A stretch of 64,000 bases of DNA. It comes from Corynebacterium kalidii (lineage in GTDB: Bacteria; Actinomycetota; Actinomycetes; Mycobacteriales; Mycobacteriaceae). Positions 20,646-28,546 of the stretch are shown here, one piece after another. The position numbers and the translations under genes were made by a program. How positions within the stretch are numbered: the first letter of the stretch is position 1; every line of letters begins with the position of its first letter. A model generated the notes under the pieces. The model saw only the letters and a list, made by a program, of their open reading frames with translations, was not told the DNA's origin and did not search any database. The stretch spans positions 310,001 through 374,000 of the forward strand of contig NZ_JALIEA010000012.1 of the NCBI RefSeq assembly GCF_022869005.1, in the 5' to 3' direction.

Positions 20646-22625
20646 ATGGCACGAGGGCGGATTCCGGACACCGACATCGCCGCGATCAGGGAGCAGACCC
20701 CGATCGAGGAGGTGGTCGGTGAGTATGTCCAGCTCACGCCGGGCGGAGTGGACTCGATGAAGGGGCTCAGCCCGTTCAAGGACGAGAAGACCCCGTCCTT
20801 CCACGTACGCCCGAACAAGGGCTACTTCCACTGTTTCGCCACCGGCGAAGGCGGCGACGTCTTCAGCTTCCTGATGAAGATGGAGCACGTCAGTTTCCCG
20901 GAGGCGGTGGAGCAGTGCGCCGAGCGCATCGGGTACCGCATCAACTACGAGGGTGGAGGCCCGGTCAACCGTGTGGAACCGGGGACGCGCCAGCGGCTCG
21001 TGGCGGCGAACCGTGCGGCGCACGAGTTCTACATGGAGCGGCTGCGGGACCCGGAGGACGAGGGCGCGGAGACCGCACGGGCGTTCCTCCGTGACCGGGG
21101 TTTCACCGGCGAGATCGTCGACACCTTCGGGTGCGGCTACGCGCCGGCGGGGTGGGACACCCTGACCAAGCATCTGCTGCGGCGCGGTTTCGAGTTCAAG
21201 GAGCTGGAGGACGCGGGCCTGAGCCGGATGGGGAACCGCGGCCCGATCGACCGGTTCCACCGGCGGTTGCTGTGGCCGATCCGTTCGGTGGCCGGTGACG
21301 TGATCGGTTTCGGGGCGCGCAAGCTCTTCGACGACGACAACCTCGGCAAGTACATGAACACCCCGGAGACGCTGCTCTACAAGAAGTCGAAGGTGCTGTT
21401 CGGTATCGACCTGGCGAAGAAGCACATCGCCTCGGACCACCAGGCGGTGGTGGTGGAGGGGTACACCGACGTCATGGCGATGCACGCGGCCGGGGTCCCC
21501 ACCGCCGTGGCGGCCTGCGGCACGGCCTTCGGTGAGGACCACCTGCAGATGCTGCGGCGCTTCATGGTCGACGACCAGTTCTTCCGCGGCGAGATCATCT
21601 ACACCTTCGACGGCGACGAGGCCGGACAGAAGGCGGCCCTGCGTGCGTTCGAGGGCGACCAGAAGTTCACCGGGCGCAGCTACGTCTCCGTGGCCCCGGA
21701 CGGGATGGACCCCTGCGACGTGCGGCTGGAGAAGGGGGACGCCGCGGTACGGGAGATCGTCGCCGACCGTATCCCGATGTTCGAGTTCGTGATCCGGACC
21801 GTCATCCGCGGCTACGACACCCACCACATCGACGGCCGGGTCGAGGCGATGCGCAGGATCGTCCCGGTGCTCGCCGGCATCAGGGACGACGCCCTGCGGG
21901 ACGAGTACGCCCGTCAGGCCGCCGGGTGGCTGAGCTGGCCCGACCCCACCGAGATCGTCAGCCAGGTCCGTGCCGAGGCGGCGAAGGGGCACCGGGGCCG
22001 GCAGGGCCCGGAGCTGAAGGAGGGGGTGGCCCGGCTCGCACGCCGTTCAGCCGAGGCGGAGAAGGCCGGCGCATCGTCGAACGTCACGTCGATGCTCAGT
22101 CGGCCGGACCCGGCGGACATGTACCTCGAGCCGGCGCGCGAGGTGCTGAAACTGATGCTGCAGGAGCCGGAGATGGTCGGCGCGGACGCCGACGGCCTCC
22201 TGCCGGACTCCTTCGAACACCCCACCTACATCGCCGTGGCGAAGGCCGTCGCCGCGGCCGGCGGGGTGGGGACGGTCGGCGCCGAGGGCGGGCATGCCGC
22301 CGGCGCAGAATGGTTGGACGCGGTGACCAGCGCGACGGATGACGTGATGTGCCGCGCGGTGATCAGCGAACTGGCGGTGGAGGAGCCCCGCTGCCAGCGT
22401 GACCGGCTGCAGTTCTATGCGGGTGCCGTCGTCGCCCGGATGGAGGAGCGCTGGGTGGGCATGGAGATCGCCGAGCTCAAGTCCCGGATGCAGCGTATGC
22501 GCCCGGACCAGGGCGGCGGGAAGAAACAGGAGTACAACAACACCTTCGCCGACCTGATGGCGCTGGAGAAGTACCGGCGTACCCTGCAGGAGCAGGCCCA
22601 GTCCTACGGCGACCTCCGCGGCTGA
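20646..22625 (+). CDS. dnaG: DNA primase
   Basis: Synthesises RNA primers at the replication fork. The N-terminal CHC2-type zinc-binding domain (about residues 30-95: LSPFKDEKTPSFHV ... GYFHCFATGEGGD) shows the binding region but with His/Cys spacing typical of actinobacteria; the TOPRIM catalytic core includes VVVEGYTDVMAMHAAG and YTFDGDEAGQKAA; the C-terminal helicase-binding region ends the protein. At 659 residues it is full length. ATG 20646 is chosen by alignment of MARGRIPDTDIAAIRE; ATG 20637 is in frame nearby. Confidence 0.95.
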   Translation: MARGRIPDTDIAAIREQTPIEEVVGEYVQLTPGGVDSMKGLSPFKDEKTPSFHVRPNKGYFHCFATGEGGDVFSFLMKMEHVSFPEAVEQCAERIGYRINYEGGGPVNRVEPGTRQRLVAANRAAHEFYMERLRDPEDEGAETARAFLRDRGFTGEIVDTFGCGYAPAGWDTLTKHLLRRGFEFKELEDAGLSRMGNRGPIDRFHRRLLWPIRSVAGDVIGFGARKLFDDDNLGKYMNTPETLLYKKSKVLFGIDLAKKHIASDHQAVVVEGYTDVMAMHAAGVPTAVAACGTAFGEDHLQMLRRFMVDDQFFRGEIIYTFDGDEAGQKAALRAFEGDQKFTGRSYVSVAPDGMDPCDVRLEKGDAAVREIVADRIPMFEFVIRTVIRGYDTHHIDGRVEAMRRIVPVLAGIRDDALRDEYARQAAGWLSWPDPTEIVSQVRAEAAKGHRGRQGPELKEGVARLARRSAEAEKAGASSNVTSMLSRPDPADMYLEPAREVLKLMLQEPEMVGADADGLLPDSFEHPTYIAVAKAVAAAGGVGTVGAEGGHAAGAEWLDAVTSATDDVMCRAVISELAVEEPRCQRDRLQFYAGAVVARMEERWVGMEIAELKSRMQRMRPDQGGGKKQEYNNTFADLMALEKYRRTLQEQAQSYGDLRG

Positions 22626-22658
22626 CCGTACCGGGGCCCCCGGGGGATGTCCGGTGGT

Positions 22659-23045
22659 TCAGCGACGGCGGCGGGGGCCCTTGTCGAACCGCTTACGGGT
22701 GGGTGCCCCGGTGCCGTCCTGGTCGCTCACGGGCCGGCCCTTGCTGTCCCGCATCCGGGACTGCTCGGACTCGATGTAGATGTCCTCCTCGTGCTCGATG
22801 CGGTCGTTCTCCAGGACGGTACCGCCGTTGAGCTCGTCGGATCCGCGGAGATCACGCAGTTCACGCATCCGCGGGTCCGGGTCGAGGCGGTCTGCCAGTG
22901 CCTTCCGACCGGCCTGGACGGCCCGTCGCGTGGCAGGGGAGTTGACCGCAGCCTCGTAACCGCGTCGGATCTGCTCGTACCGGCGGCGTCCGGCCTTGGT
23001 GCCGAAGACGTATCCGGCGGCAGCTCCGATGACCAGCTGGATCAT
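22659..23045 (-). CDS. Small YtxH-like protein
   Basis: A 128-residue protein starting IQLVIGAAAGYVFGTKAGRRRYEQI, which is the pattern of YtxH/gas-vesicle-like stress proteins: a short hydrophobic N-terminus followed by a charged helix. The C-terminus is strongly basic (TRKRFDKGPRRRR) and may contact nucleic acid or membrane. It converges with dnaG (33-base gap). The function is unknown. Confidence 0.75.
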   Translation of the reverse strand: MIQLVIGAAAGYVFGTKAGRRRYEQIRRGYEAAVNSPATRRAVQAGRKALADRLDPDPRMRELRDLRGSDELNGGTVLENDRIEHEEDIYIESEQSRMRDSKGRPVSDQDGTGAPTRKRFDKGPRRRR

Positions 23046-23207
23046 GAAAAATACTCTCCTGGGATTCAACGAGACGGTGGCGGACAGGCTCGGTCCGGTG
23101 TGTTCCTCCCACCAGCCTACCCTGAGGGCCCGGCGCCTTCGACGGAAAACATCCGTATCCTGAGGGGGAGAAAATGACAGCTGCATGACGAGAGGACGTG
23201 GCCAGGG

Positions 23208-24326
23208 ATGAGTACGACGGTGAAGGGTGTCATCGCCCGGGGTAAGGGCGCAGAGGTGGAGCTCACGGATATCGTGGTGCCGGACCCGGGTGCCAATGAC
23301 GTGGTCGTGCGGGTGCAGTCGTGCGGTGTGTGCCACACGGATCTGGCGTACCGCGACGGTGGGATCAGTGACGACTACCCGTTCCTGTTGGGGCATGAGG
23401 CCGCCGGGGTGGTGGAGTCGGTCGGCGACCGGGTCAGCCACGTCGCGGTGGGTGATTTCGTGGTGTTGAACTGGCGTGCCGTGTGCGGCGAGTGCCGGGC
23501 CTGCAGGAAGGGTGAGCCGAAGTACTGCTTCAGCACCTTCAACGCCTCGAAGAGGATGACGCTGACCGACGGCACCGAGCTGGAGCCGGCGTTGGGGATC
23601 GGTGCGTTCGCCGAGCGGACGTTGGTGCATGAGGGGCAGTGCACGAAGGTGAACCCGGAGGCGGACCCGTCCGCGGTCGGGCTGCTGGGGTGTGGCGTGA
23701 TGGCCGGCCTGGGCGCGGCCGTCAACACCGGTGGAGTCCAGCGTGGTGAGACCGTGGCGGTGATCGGCTGTGGCGGGGTCGGTATGGCCGCGATCGCGGG
23801 GGCGAAGCTGGCTGGGGCGACGACGATCATCGCGGTGGACCTCTCGGACGAGAAGCTCCGTCGGGCACAGGACTTCGGTGCCACGCACACCGTGAATCCG
23901 TCGGCGCTGGGCGGGGACGCCGGGGCCACGGGCGAGGATCAGCCGGTGGTGCAGGCCGTCCACGAGATCCTCGGCGGTATCGGTGCAGACGTCGTGGTGG
24001 ATGCGGTCGGGTTGCCGGCGACGTTCACCCAGGCGTTCTACATGCGTGATCTGGCCGGACGTGTGGTTCTGGTGGGCGTGCCGACGCCGGAGATGACCCT
24101 TGAGCTGCCGTTCCTGGACGTCTTCTCCCGGGGTGGGTCGGTGAAGTCGTCGTGGTACGGGGACTGCCTGCCGGAGCGGGATTTCCCGATGTACACGGAG
24201 CTGTACCTGCAGGGGAGGTTCTCCTTGGGTGATTTCGTCGACGAGCGTGTCGGCCTCGACGCGGTGGAGGCGGCGTTCACGAAGATGAAGCAGGGTTCGG
24301 TGCTGCGTTCGGTGGTGGAGCTGTGA
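23208..24326 (+). CDS. S-(hydroxymethyl)mycothiol dehydrogenase (mycothiol-dependent formaldehyde dehydrogenase)
   Basis: Zinc-dependent class III-type alcohol dehydrogenase of actinobacteria that oxidises the formaldehyde-mycothiol adduct with NAD. The 372-residue protein has the catalytic zinc ligands Cys and His-Glu ([22 protein letters not shown]), the structural zinc loop ([15 protein letters not shown]) and a Rossmann motif ([15 protein letters not shown]). The start ATG 23208 follows a GGCCAGGG sequence. It is translationally coupled to an MBL-fold gene (stop and start share one base), an arrangement typical for this pathway. Confidence 0.92.
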   Translation: MSTTVKGVIARGKGAEVELTDIVVPDPGANDVVVRVQSCGVCHTDLAYRDGGISDDYPFLLGHEAAGVVESVGDRVSHVAVGDFVVLNWRAVCGECRACRKGEPKYCFSTFNASKRMTLTDGTELEPALGIGAFAERTLVHEGQCTKVNPEADPSAVGLLGCGVMAGLGAAVNTGGVQRGETVAVIGCGGVGMAAIAGAKLAGATTIIAVDLSDEKLRRAQDFGATHTVNPSALGGDAGATGEDQPVVQAVHEILGGIGADVVVDAVGLPATFTQAFYMRDLAGRVVLVGVPTPEMTLELPFLDVFSRGGSVKSSWYGDCLPERDFPMYTELYLQGRFSLGDFVDERVGLDAVEAAFTKMKQGSVLRSVVEL

Positions 24327-24994
24327 TGGCGTCGGGGGCATCGGAGCGTTTCGCCGGGTCGTCCGGCAGTGGCCTGCGCATCGACCGGGTCGTGACCCAC
24401 GGTGTGTTCGCACTGGACGGCGGCGAGTGGGAGGTCGACAACAACATCTGGCTCATCGGTGACGACGACGAGGTGATCGTGGTCGACGCCGCCCACGACG
24501 CTGACGCGATCGTCGGTGCGGTCGGGGGTCGGACGGTGCGGTCGGTGATCTGCACACACGCGCACAACGACCACATCACCGTGGCGCCGGAGTTGGCGGA
24601 GCGGCTGGATACGCAGGTGCATGTTCACCCGGGTGACCAGATGTTGTGGGAGCAGACCCACCCGGGGGTCGGGCATGAGGACCTGGATGACGGGCAGGTG
24701 TTCGACATCGCCGGGACGCGGCTGCGGGTGATCAACACGCCGGGGCATTCGCCGGGGTCGTGTTGTCTGTATCTGCCGGAGGCGAAGGTGTTGCTGAGCG
24801 GTGACACGATGTTCGCCGGTGGGCCCGGTGCGACGGGCCGGTCGTTCAGTGACTTCGACACGATCATCGGGTCGTTGCGGGAGAAGGTGCTGACGTTGCC
24901 GGGCGAGACGGAGGTCTACACCGGGCATGGTGACGCGACGTCGATCGGTGACGAGGCTCCTCATCTGGAGGAGTGGATCGCCCGAGGCTATTGA
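24326..24994 (+). CDS. MBL-fold metallo-hydrolase linked to mycothiol-dependent formaldehyde oxidation
   Basis: A 222-residue metallo-beta-lactamase-fold hydrolase with metal motif THAHNDHI (about residue 73), a later His in GHSPGSCCLYLP, the Asp in LLSGDTMFAGG and the final His in YTGHGDATSIG. It probably hydrolyses the S-formylmycothiol product of the preceding dehydrogenase or a similar thioester, by position; the substrate is inferred. A GTG at 24323 is in frame, but ATG 24326 fits the coupling. Confidence 0.85.
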   Translation: MASGASERFAGSSGSGLRIDRVVTHGVFALDGGEWEVDNNIWLIGDDDEVIVVDAAHDADAIVGAVGGRTVRSVICTHAHNDHITVAPELAERLDTQVHVHPGDQMLWEQTHPGVGHEDLDDGQVFDIAGTRLRVINTPGHSPGSCCLYLPEAKVLLSGDTMFAGGPGATGRSFSDFDTIIGSLREKVLTLPGETEVYTGHGDATSIGDEAPHLEEWIARGY

Positions 24995-25000
24995 TCTCGA

Positions 25001-25015
25001 TACCCCTCAGGGGTA
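25001..25015 (+). promoter_or_regulatory. CsoR-family operator
   Basis: The palindrome TACCCCTCAGGGGTA, starting 7 bases after the MBL stop and 39 bases before the csoR-like start. G/C-tract palindromes flanked by TA are the known operator form of CsoR/RcnR-family repressors, so autoregulation is likely. Confidence 0.8.
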
Positions 25016-25054
25016 CTCTGAGGGGCGTTGTGGGGTCCGACAGGAGGAGTGGAA

Positions 25055-25426
25055 GTGCCCGAGAATCTAGTTGTCGACATCGCGTCCACGGATGAGTCCG
25101 GCTGCGGCTGTGCGTCGCAGGAGGGTGCCGGAGACGGTGCCGAGGAGTCGCACGGCTACAGCGCGGAGAAGAAGCGCTACCTCGCCCGCCTGAAGCGGAT
25201 CGAGGGCCAGGTGCGGGGCCTGCACCGGATGGTCGACGAGGACACCTACTGCATCGACGTCCTGACCCAGGTGTCGGCCGTGCAGTCGGCACTCAAGGGT
25301 GTCGCTCTCGCGCTGTTGGACGACCACATGCAGCACTGTGTGCTGCATGCGGCGCAGCAGGGCGAGGAGGAGGCCATGGAGAAGCTCGACGAGGTCTCTG
25401 CGGCGGTCGGAAGACTGCTGAAGTAG
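25055..25426 (+). CDS. csoR: CsoR/RcnR-family metal- or formaldehyde-sensing repressor
   Basis: A four-helix repressor of about 123 residues from GTG 25055 (AGGAGG at 25042). The three Cu(I) ligands of CsoR are all present with the known spacing: Cys66, His91 and Cys95 (25 and 29 apart; YCIDVL and HMQHC). The N-terminal 33 residues form an extension with a CGC motif. No copper ATPase or chaperone gene is adjacent; instead the formaldehyde dehydrogenase and MBL pair lies directly upstream, and the same family includes the formaldehyde sensor FrmR. The ligand set argues for copper, the neighbourhood for formaldehyde. Confidence 0.87.
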   Translation: MPENLVVDIASTDESGCGCASQEGAGDGAEESHGYSAEKKRYLARLKRIEGQVRGLHRMVDEDTYCIDVLTQVSAVQSALKGVALALLDDHMQHCVLHAAQQGEEEAMEKLDEVSAAVGRLLK

Positions 25427-25454
25427 TAGTTGCTGTCGCCCGCATGAAGAGAGA

Positions 25455-25492
25455 CAGAGAGGCTGCCGTCCCATCGGACGGCAGCCTCTCTG
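25455..25492. terminator. Bidirectional hairpin between csoR and a tRNA gene
   Basis: A perfect 17-bp stem (25455-25471 with 25476-25492) with a 4-base loop separates csoR (plus) from the tRNA gene (minus). No T-tract follows on either strand, so a terminator role is probable but not certain. Confidence 0.65.
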
Positions 25493-25507
25493 CGTTGCAG
25501 CTTCGCG

Positions 25508-25584
25508 TGGTGGGGCCAGCGGGGCTTGAACCCGCGACCAGCGGATTATGAGTCCGCGGCTCTAACCAACTGAGCTATAGCCCC
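25508..25584 (-). tRNA. tRNA with CAT anticodon, probably tRNA-Ile2 (elongator Met possible)
   Basis: A complete cloverleaf on the minus strand: acceptor GGGGCTA pairing with TGGCCCC, D-arm AGCTCAGTTGGTTAGAGC, anticodon stem GCGGA/TCCGC with loop CTCATAA (anticodon CAT), T-arm GCGGGTTCAAGCCCCGC, and an encoded CCA (complement of 25508-25510). CAT occurs in initiator Met, elongator Met and Ile2. The first pair is standard (not initiator), and the variable-loop/T-arm text TGGTCGC...TTCAAG resembles Ile2 genes whose C34 is modified to lysidine. The Ile/Met choice is an inference. Confidence 0.9.
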
Positions 25585-25598
25585 GTGCCGATATTTAA

Positions 25599-25628
25599 GC
25601 ACATGTCCTGGCGTGCCAGGACACGTGC
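25599..25628. repeat. 30-bp near-perfect palindrome upstream of the CAT tRNA
   Basis: Arms 25599-25612 and 25615-25628 pair over 14 bases with one mismatch; the core is TGTCCTGGCGTGCCAGGACA. It ends 15 bases from the tRNA 5' end and would overlap the -35 region of the tRNA promoter (a TTAAAT-like -10 is at the complement of 25593-25598). It could be an operator or an extruded hairpin. Confidence 0.7.
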
Positions 25629-25720
25629 CCCTCGATCTGCCGGGATGCTCCGGGGCAGTCTGTCGAGTGCGTGGGTGGCTGCGGGCGGTTGCTCCTGTTC
25701 CTGCAGGTGGGAGCACTGAT

Positions 25721-25749
25721 TTGATCCTTTGTGTGGACCTCTGTAGAGT
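25721..25749 (+). promoter_or_regulatory. Promoter of tRNA-Asn
   Basis: A -35 box TTGATC (25721-25726) and a -10 box TAGAGT (25744-25749) with a 17-base spacer. They lie 43 bases before the mature tRNA, leaving room for a processed leader. Confidence 0.65.
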
Positions 25750-25791
25750 TTCATTCCGTTGCAGGGGAGAGCAAAACCCCGGCCACAGTAT

Positions 25792-25863
25792 TCCTCCATA
25801 GCTCAATGGCAGAGCATTCGACTGTTAATCGAAGGGTTGCTGGTTCGAGTCCAGCTGGAGGAG
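25792..25863 (+). tRNA. tRNA-Asn (GTT)
   Basis: A full cloverleaf: acceptor TCCTCCA pairing with TGGAGGA, D-arm AGCTCAATGGCAGAGC, anticodon loop CTGTTAA (anticodon GTT), T-arm GCTGGTTCGAGTCCAGC and discriminator G. CCA is not encoded. Located after dnaG as in other Corynebacteriales. Confidence 0.97.
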
Positions 25864-25873
25864 CAGAACACAG

Positions 25874-25904
25874 CCGCCGACCACATTTTGGTCGGCGGTT
25901 TTTT
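25874..25904 (+). terminator. Rho-independent terminator of tRNA-Asn
   Basis: A 10-bp stem CCGCCGACCA/TGGTCGGCGG (25874-25883 and 25889-25898) followed by six Ts. Confidence 0.9.
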
Positions 25905-25931
25905 CGTTGTCGCAGCCCTATTGTAGCCAGG

Positions 25932-26025
25932 GTGGCAGAGTCACCGGCTGGATGGCAGATCCACCGGGCGATTCTGCCCCTCGAACCGACCGTTAGCTCT
26001 GCCATCGTGCACGGAGCTCTGCCAC
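25932..26025. mobile_element. MITE-like remnant with two-part inverted ends
   Basis: This 94-bp stretch begins GTGGCAGAG and ends CTCTGCCAC. At each end the first box is followed after exactly 11 bases by a second box ATGGCAGA in the same orientation, so the ends form a two-part inverted repeat of about 28 bases. No coding capacity lies between, and no clear target duplication is seen in the flanks. Paired internal repeats at both ends are a feature of IS21-type elements, so this may be a deletion derivative; that is inference. It sits just downstream of a tRNA gene. Confidence 0.6.
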
Positions 26026-26053
26026 GTGGCCACGCGGCCACGCGGCCACGCGG
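26022..26053. repeat. 8-bp tandem repeat
   Basis: Four consecutive units of CCACGYGG (CCACGTGG then three CCACGCGG), each nearly self-complementary, abutting the end of the MITE-like element. The rest of the gap to 26249 shows no gene; the stretch 26060-26249 contains no feature I can name apart from a possible ribosome-binding site GAAGGAG (26235-26241) for the next gene. Confidence 0.7.
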
Positions 26054-26249
26054 TCACCCGTGATCACCGGACCCCGGGAGCACAGACCTGTCACCTATCC
26101 CGTGCCTGCAGGAGACGCACCCGCGGTACGGGGAGGGGTGTGCACCGGTGTGCGTGGTCGGGACATCGCCACGACAACCCGGAGCCGACCCCTACCGGAA
26201 CGCCGTGCGCTGTGCATATACTGGATCTCCCGTTGAAGGAGCGCCCGCC

Positions 26250-27245
26250 ATGCCTGTGCGTACCGTCCACAAGAACACCGACGACTCGACGATCGAGATC
26301 GTCGCCGACTACCCGGTCAGCGCCCGCAGACTCTGGAATGCGTACGCCGATCCGAACCAGCTCGAACGGTTCTGGGGTCCGCCGACCTACCCCGCTACGT
26401 TCACCCGCCACGACCTCGCCGTCGGCGGACGGTCGCACTACGTCATGACAGGCCCCGACGGAGATACGTCCGCCGGCTACTGGAGTTTCAGTCACGTCGA
26501 CGCCCCGCACTCGTTCACGGTGCGTGACGGGTTCGCCGACGAATCCGGTGAGCCGAACCTGCAGGCCCCCGAGATGACGATGTCGTTCCGCTTCGAGGAC
26601 ACCGCCCACGGGGCGACGTTGACGATGGTCACCTCCTTCGACAGCGACGCGCAGATGCAGGAGATGCTCGAGATGGGCATGGACGAAGGTATGGAGTCTG
26701 CCCTGGGGCAGCTCGACGCGGTGCTGGAAGGCCCGGACCTCGCCGCTGCCGGCACGATGACGCAGCTGACCGTGCTCGGCGACACACTCGTCAGGATCAA
26801 CCGTGTGCTTCCTTGTGACGTCCGGGAGGCCTGGCGTGCCCATCACGACGCCGAGATGCTGCGCCGTTGGCAGTTGGGTCCGGACGGGTGGTCGATGCCG
26901 GTCTGCGAGGTGACCACCACCGTCGGGGACAGCTACCGGTTCGGGTGGGTGAGCGACGACGGCACCGAGGCCTTCGGGTTCACCGGGACCGTGCTGGACG
27001 CGCAGGAGCCGTACCGTGTCGTCACCACCGAGATGATGACCGACGGTGAGGGCACGCCGGTCGAGGACGGGCCGGAGACCCGCAATGAGTTGACGTTCTC
27101 ACCGGTGGCCGACGGCACGCTACTAAGCCTCGTCATCACCTACCCGGACGTGGCCGTCCGTGACATGATCCTGGGCACCGGGATGGTGGACGGGATGGAG
27201 ATGAGTTACGCACGCCTCGAGCGACTGCTCGGCGGGGTTCACTGA
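26250..27245 (+). CDS. Tandem SRPBCC (AHSA1-like) domain protein
   Basis: A 331-residue protein made of two START/Bet v 1-like domains of the AHSA1 type. Domain 1 covers about residues 10-155 (ADYPVSARRLWNAYADPNQLERFWGPP) and domain 2 about 170-325 (INRVLPCDVREAWRAHHDAEMLRRWQLGPDGW). Each carries the family pattern of a hydrophobic ligand cavity. Such proteins bind small hydrophobic molecules; no ligand is known here. The start ATG 26250 has GAAGGAG upstream. Its end overlaps the convergent serine-hydrolase gene by 7 bases. Confidence 0.88.
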   Translation: MPVRTVHKNTDDSTIEIVADYPVSARRLWNAYADPNQLERFWGPPTYPATFTRHDLAVGGRSHYVMTGPDGDTSAGYWSFSHVDAPHSFTVRDGFADESGEPNLQAPEMTMSFRFEDTAHGATLTMVTSFDSDAQMQEMLEMGMDEGMESALGQLDAVLEGPDLAAAGTMTQLTVLGDTLVRINRVLPCDVREAWRAHHDAEMLRRWQLGPDGWSMPVCEVTTTVGDSYRFGWVSDDGTEAFGFTGTVLDAQEPYRVVTTEMMTDGEGTPVEDGPETRNELTFSPVADGTLLSLVITYPDVAVRDMILGTGMVDGMEMSYARLERLLGGVH

Positions 27246-28093
27246 AGCGATTCCCACAGCCGGTCGTTGAAACCGTCCCACCGTTCTTTCGCCCACGGTC
27301 CGAAGGCGCGGTCGGTGAGGACCACCGCCGCGCGGCCGGTGGGACGGTGGAACCACAGGAAGGTGCCGGACTGACCGAAGTGGCCCGCGGCGTCCTGTGG
27401 CATGGTCCGACCCATCCAGTGCGGCGCCTTCCCGCCGTGAACTTCGGGGCCGAGCCCCCAGGGGCACGGCGTCTGGCGGCCGTAGCCCGGGACGATGCCG
27501 TCGAGGTCGGTGTACTGGGGGGACACGGCGTCCGCCCAGGTCTGCTCTGAGAGCAGGGTCGGTGACACGAATTCACCGGCGAGGACCATGAGTGCCGAGA
27601 GTGAGCCGCTGTATCCGTGACCCGCCGACCCGGAGAGGTCGATCTCGGTCGTGGACAGGCCCAGGGGGTCACACACCGCTGCCCGGGTGTAGTCGGGGAA
27701 GGGGATGCCCGTGGCCGAGATCAAGTCGGCGAGGATCTCGTAGCCGGCGGAGGAGTAGATCCGGCGTGACCGGGCAGGTTTCTCCCGGTCACGTGACTGC
27801 ATCCCGACTCCGGAGGCGTGGCTGAGGAGTTCACGGACCGTCGCGTCCGCAGGTCCGGCCACGTGTGCACCGTATTCCTCGTTGACCTCGGCGACGGTGT
27901 CCCCGAGACCGAAGGCGCCCTCTTCGGTGGCGATGAGGACGCTGTAGGCCGTGATCAGCTTGCTGACGCTGGCCAGGGGGAACAGGCGCGCGGTGTCGCC
28001 GTGGGTCGTAGTCGTCGCCCCCTGCAGGACGCCCGCCGCCACCGCGTCGACCGGCCAGGCGTCGGTCTCGTCGAGGACGTCCCGTACCGACAC
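27239..28093 (-). CDS. Serine hydrolase, beta-lactamase class C family
   Basis: A roughly 284-residue penicillin-binding-like serine hydrolase. The catalytic SxxK is in PLASVSKLITAYS (about residue 43), the Tyr motif is YSSAGY (YxS in place of the usual YxN), and the C-terminus ends KERWDGFNDRLWESLQ. No signal peptide is visible, so it is probably cytoplasmic and more likely an esterase than a resistance beta-lactamase. The start is GTG 28093, 4 bases after the stop of an acyl carrier protein gene, so the two are cotranscribed. This pairing suggests action on an acyl-ACP or a lipid ester, which is inference. Confidence 0.83.
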   Translation of the reverse strand: MSVRDVLDETDAWPVDAVAAGVLQGATTTTHGDTARLFPLASVSKLITAYSVLIATEEGAFGLGDTVAEVNEEYGAHVAGPADATVRELLSHASGVGMQSRDREKPARSRRIYSSAGYEILADLISATGIPFPDYTRAAVCDPLGLSTTEIDLSGSAGHGYSGSLSALMVLAGEFVSPTLLSEQTWADAVSPQYTDLDGIVPGYGRQTPCPWGLGPEVHGGKAPHWMGRTMPQDAAGHFGQSGTFLWFHRPTGRAAVVLTDRAFGPWAKERWDGFNDRLWESLQ

Positions 28094-28097
28094 GGGG

Positions 28098-28475
28098 TCA
28101 GGAGCCCTCGGTGTGGGCTGGGGTGCGGGCCTCGACGAACCGCACGATGTCCGACACGGTCCGGGCGGCGTCGAGATCCTCCTCCTCGACGCGGACGCCG
28201 AAGGCGTCCTCGATGCGGATGGCGATGTCGATCCGGGAGACGGAGTCGATGTGGAGGTCGTCGGCCAGGTCGCTGTCCGCGCTGATCTCCTCGACGTCGA
28301 CACCGGTCGCGTCCTCGATGATCATCGAGATCCGCGTCAGCGGGTCGACCGACGAATTGCGTGCGTTTCGGGAGGGACGCGTCCCCTTGGCGGCCCCGGC
28401 GCCGGTGCCGACGGGGTCACCGCCGAGCTTTCCGGCGAGCTTGTCTCGGGCATCCGGTGAGATCTCCACGGACAT
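28098..28475 (-). CDS. Acyl carrier protein
   Basis: A 125-residue protein whose C-terminal 80 residues are an acyl carrier domain. The phosphopantetheine serine lies in DDLHIDSVSRIDIAIRIED (DSxS). An extra N-terminal segment of about 45 residues (SVEISPDARDKLAGKLGGDP ...) is rich in Gly/Lys and longer than in standalone fatty-acid ACPs. The start ATG 28475 has an AGAAAGG ribosome-binding site. It lies downstream of aceE and upstream of a serine hydrolase. Its partner synthase is not in the window. Confidence 0.9.
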   Translation of the reverse strand: MSVEISPDARDKLAGKLGGDPVGTGAGAAKGTRPSRNARNSSVDPLTRISMIIEDATGVDVEEISADSDLADDLHIDSVSRIDIAIRIEDAFGVRVEEEDLDAARTVSDIVRFVEARTPAHTEGS

Positions 28476-28546
28476 CGACCTTTCTGGGTTCTGTGGTCCC
28501 GCAACTGTCGGGGACCACATTACCAACCGTCGCCGCGGCGTCGGTG

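Noticed and set aside
25799..26060. CRISPR-like repeats near tRNA-Asn
   Set aside because: The repeats are 8-9 bases long, partly inverted and without regular spacers.
27236..27245. Fusion of the double SRPBCC protein and serine hydrolase
   Set aside because: They are on opposite strands and only overlap by 7 bases at their ends.
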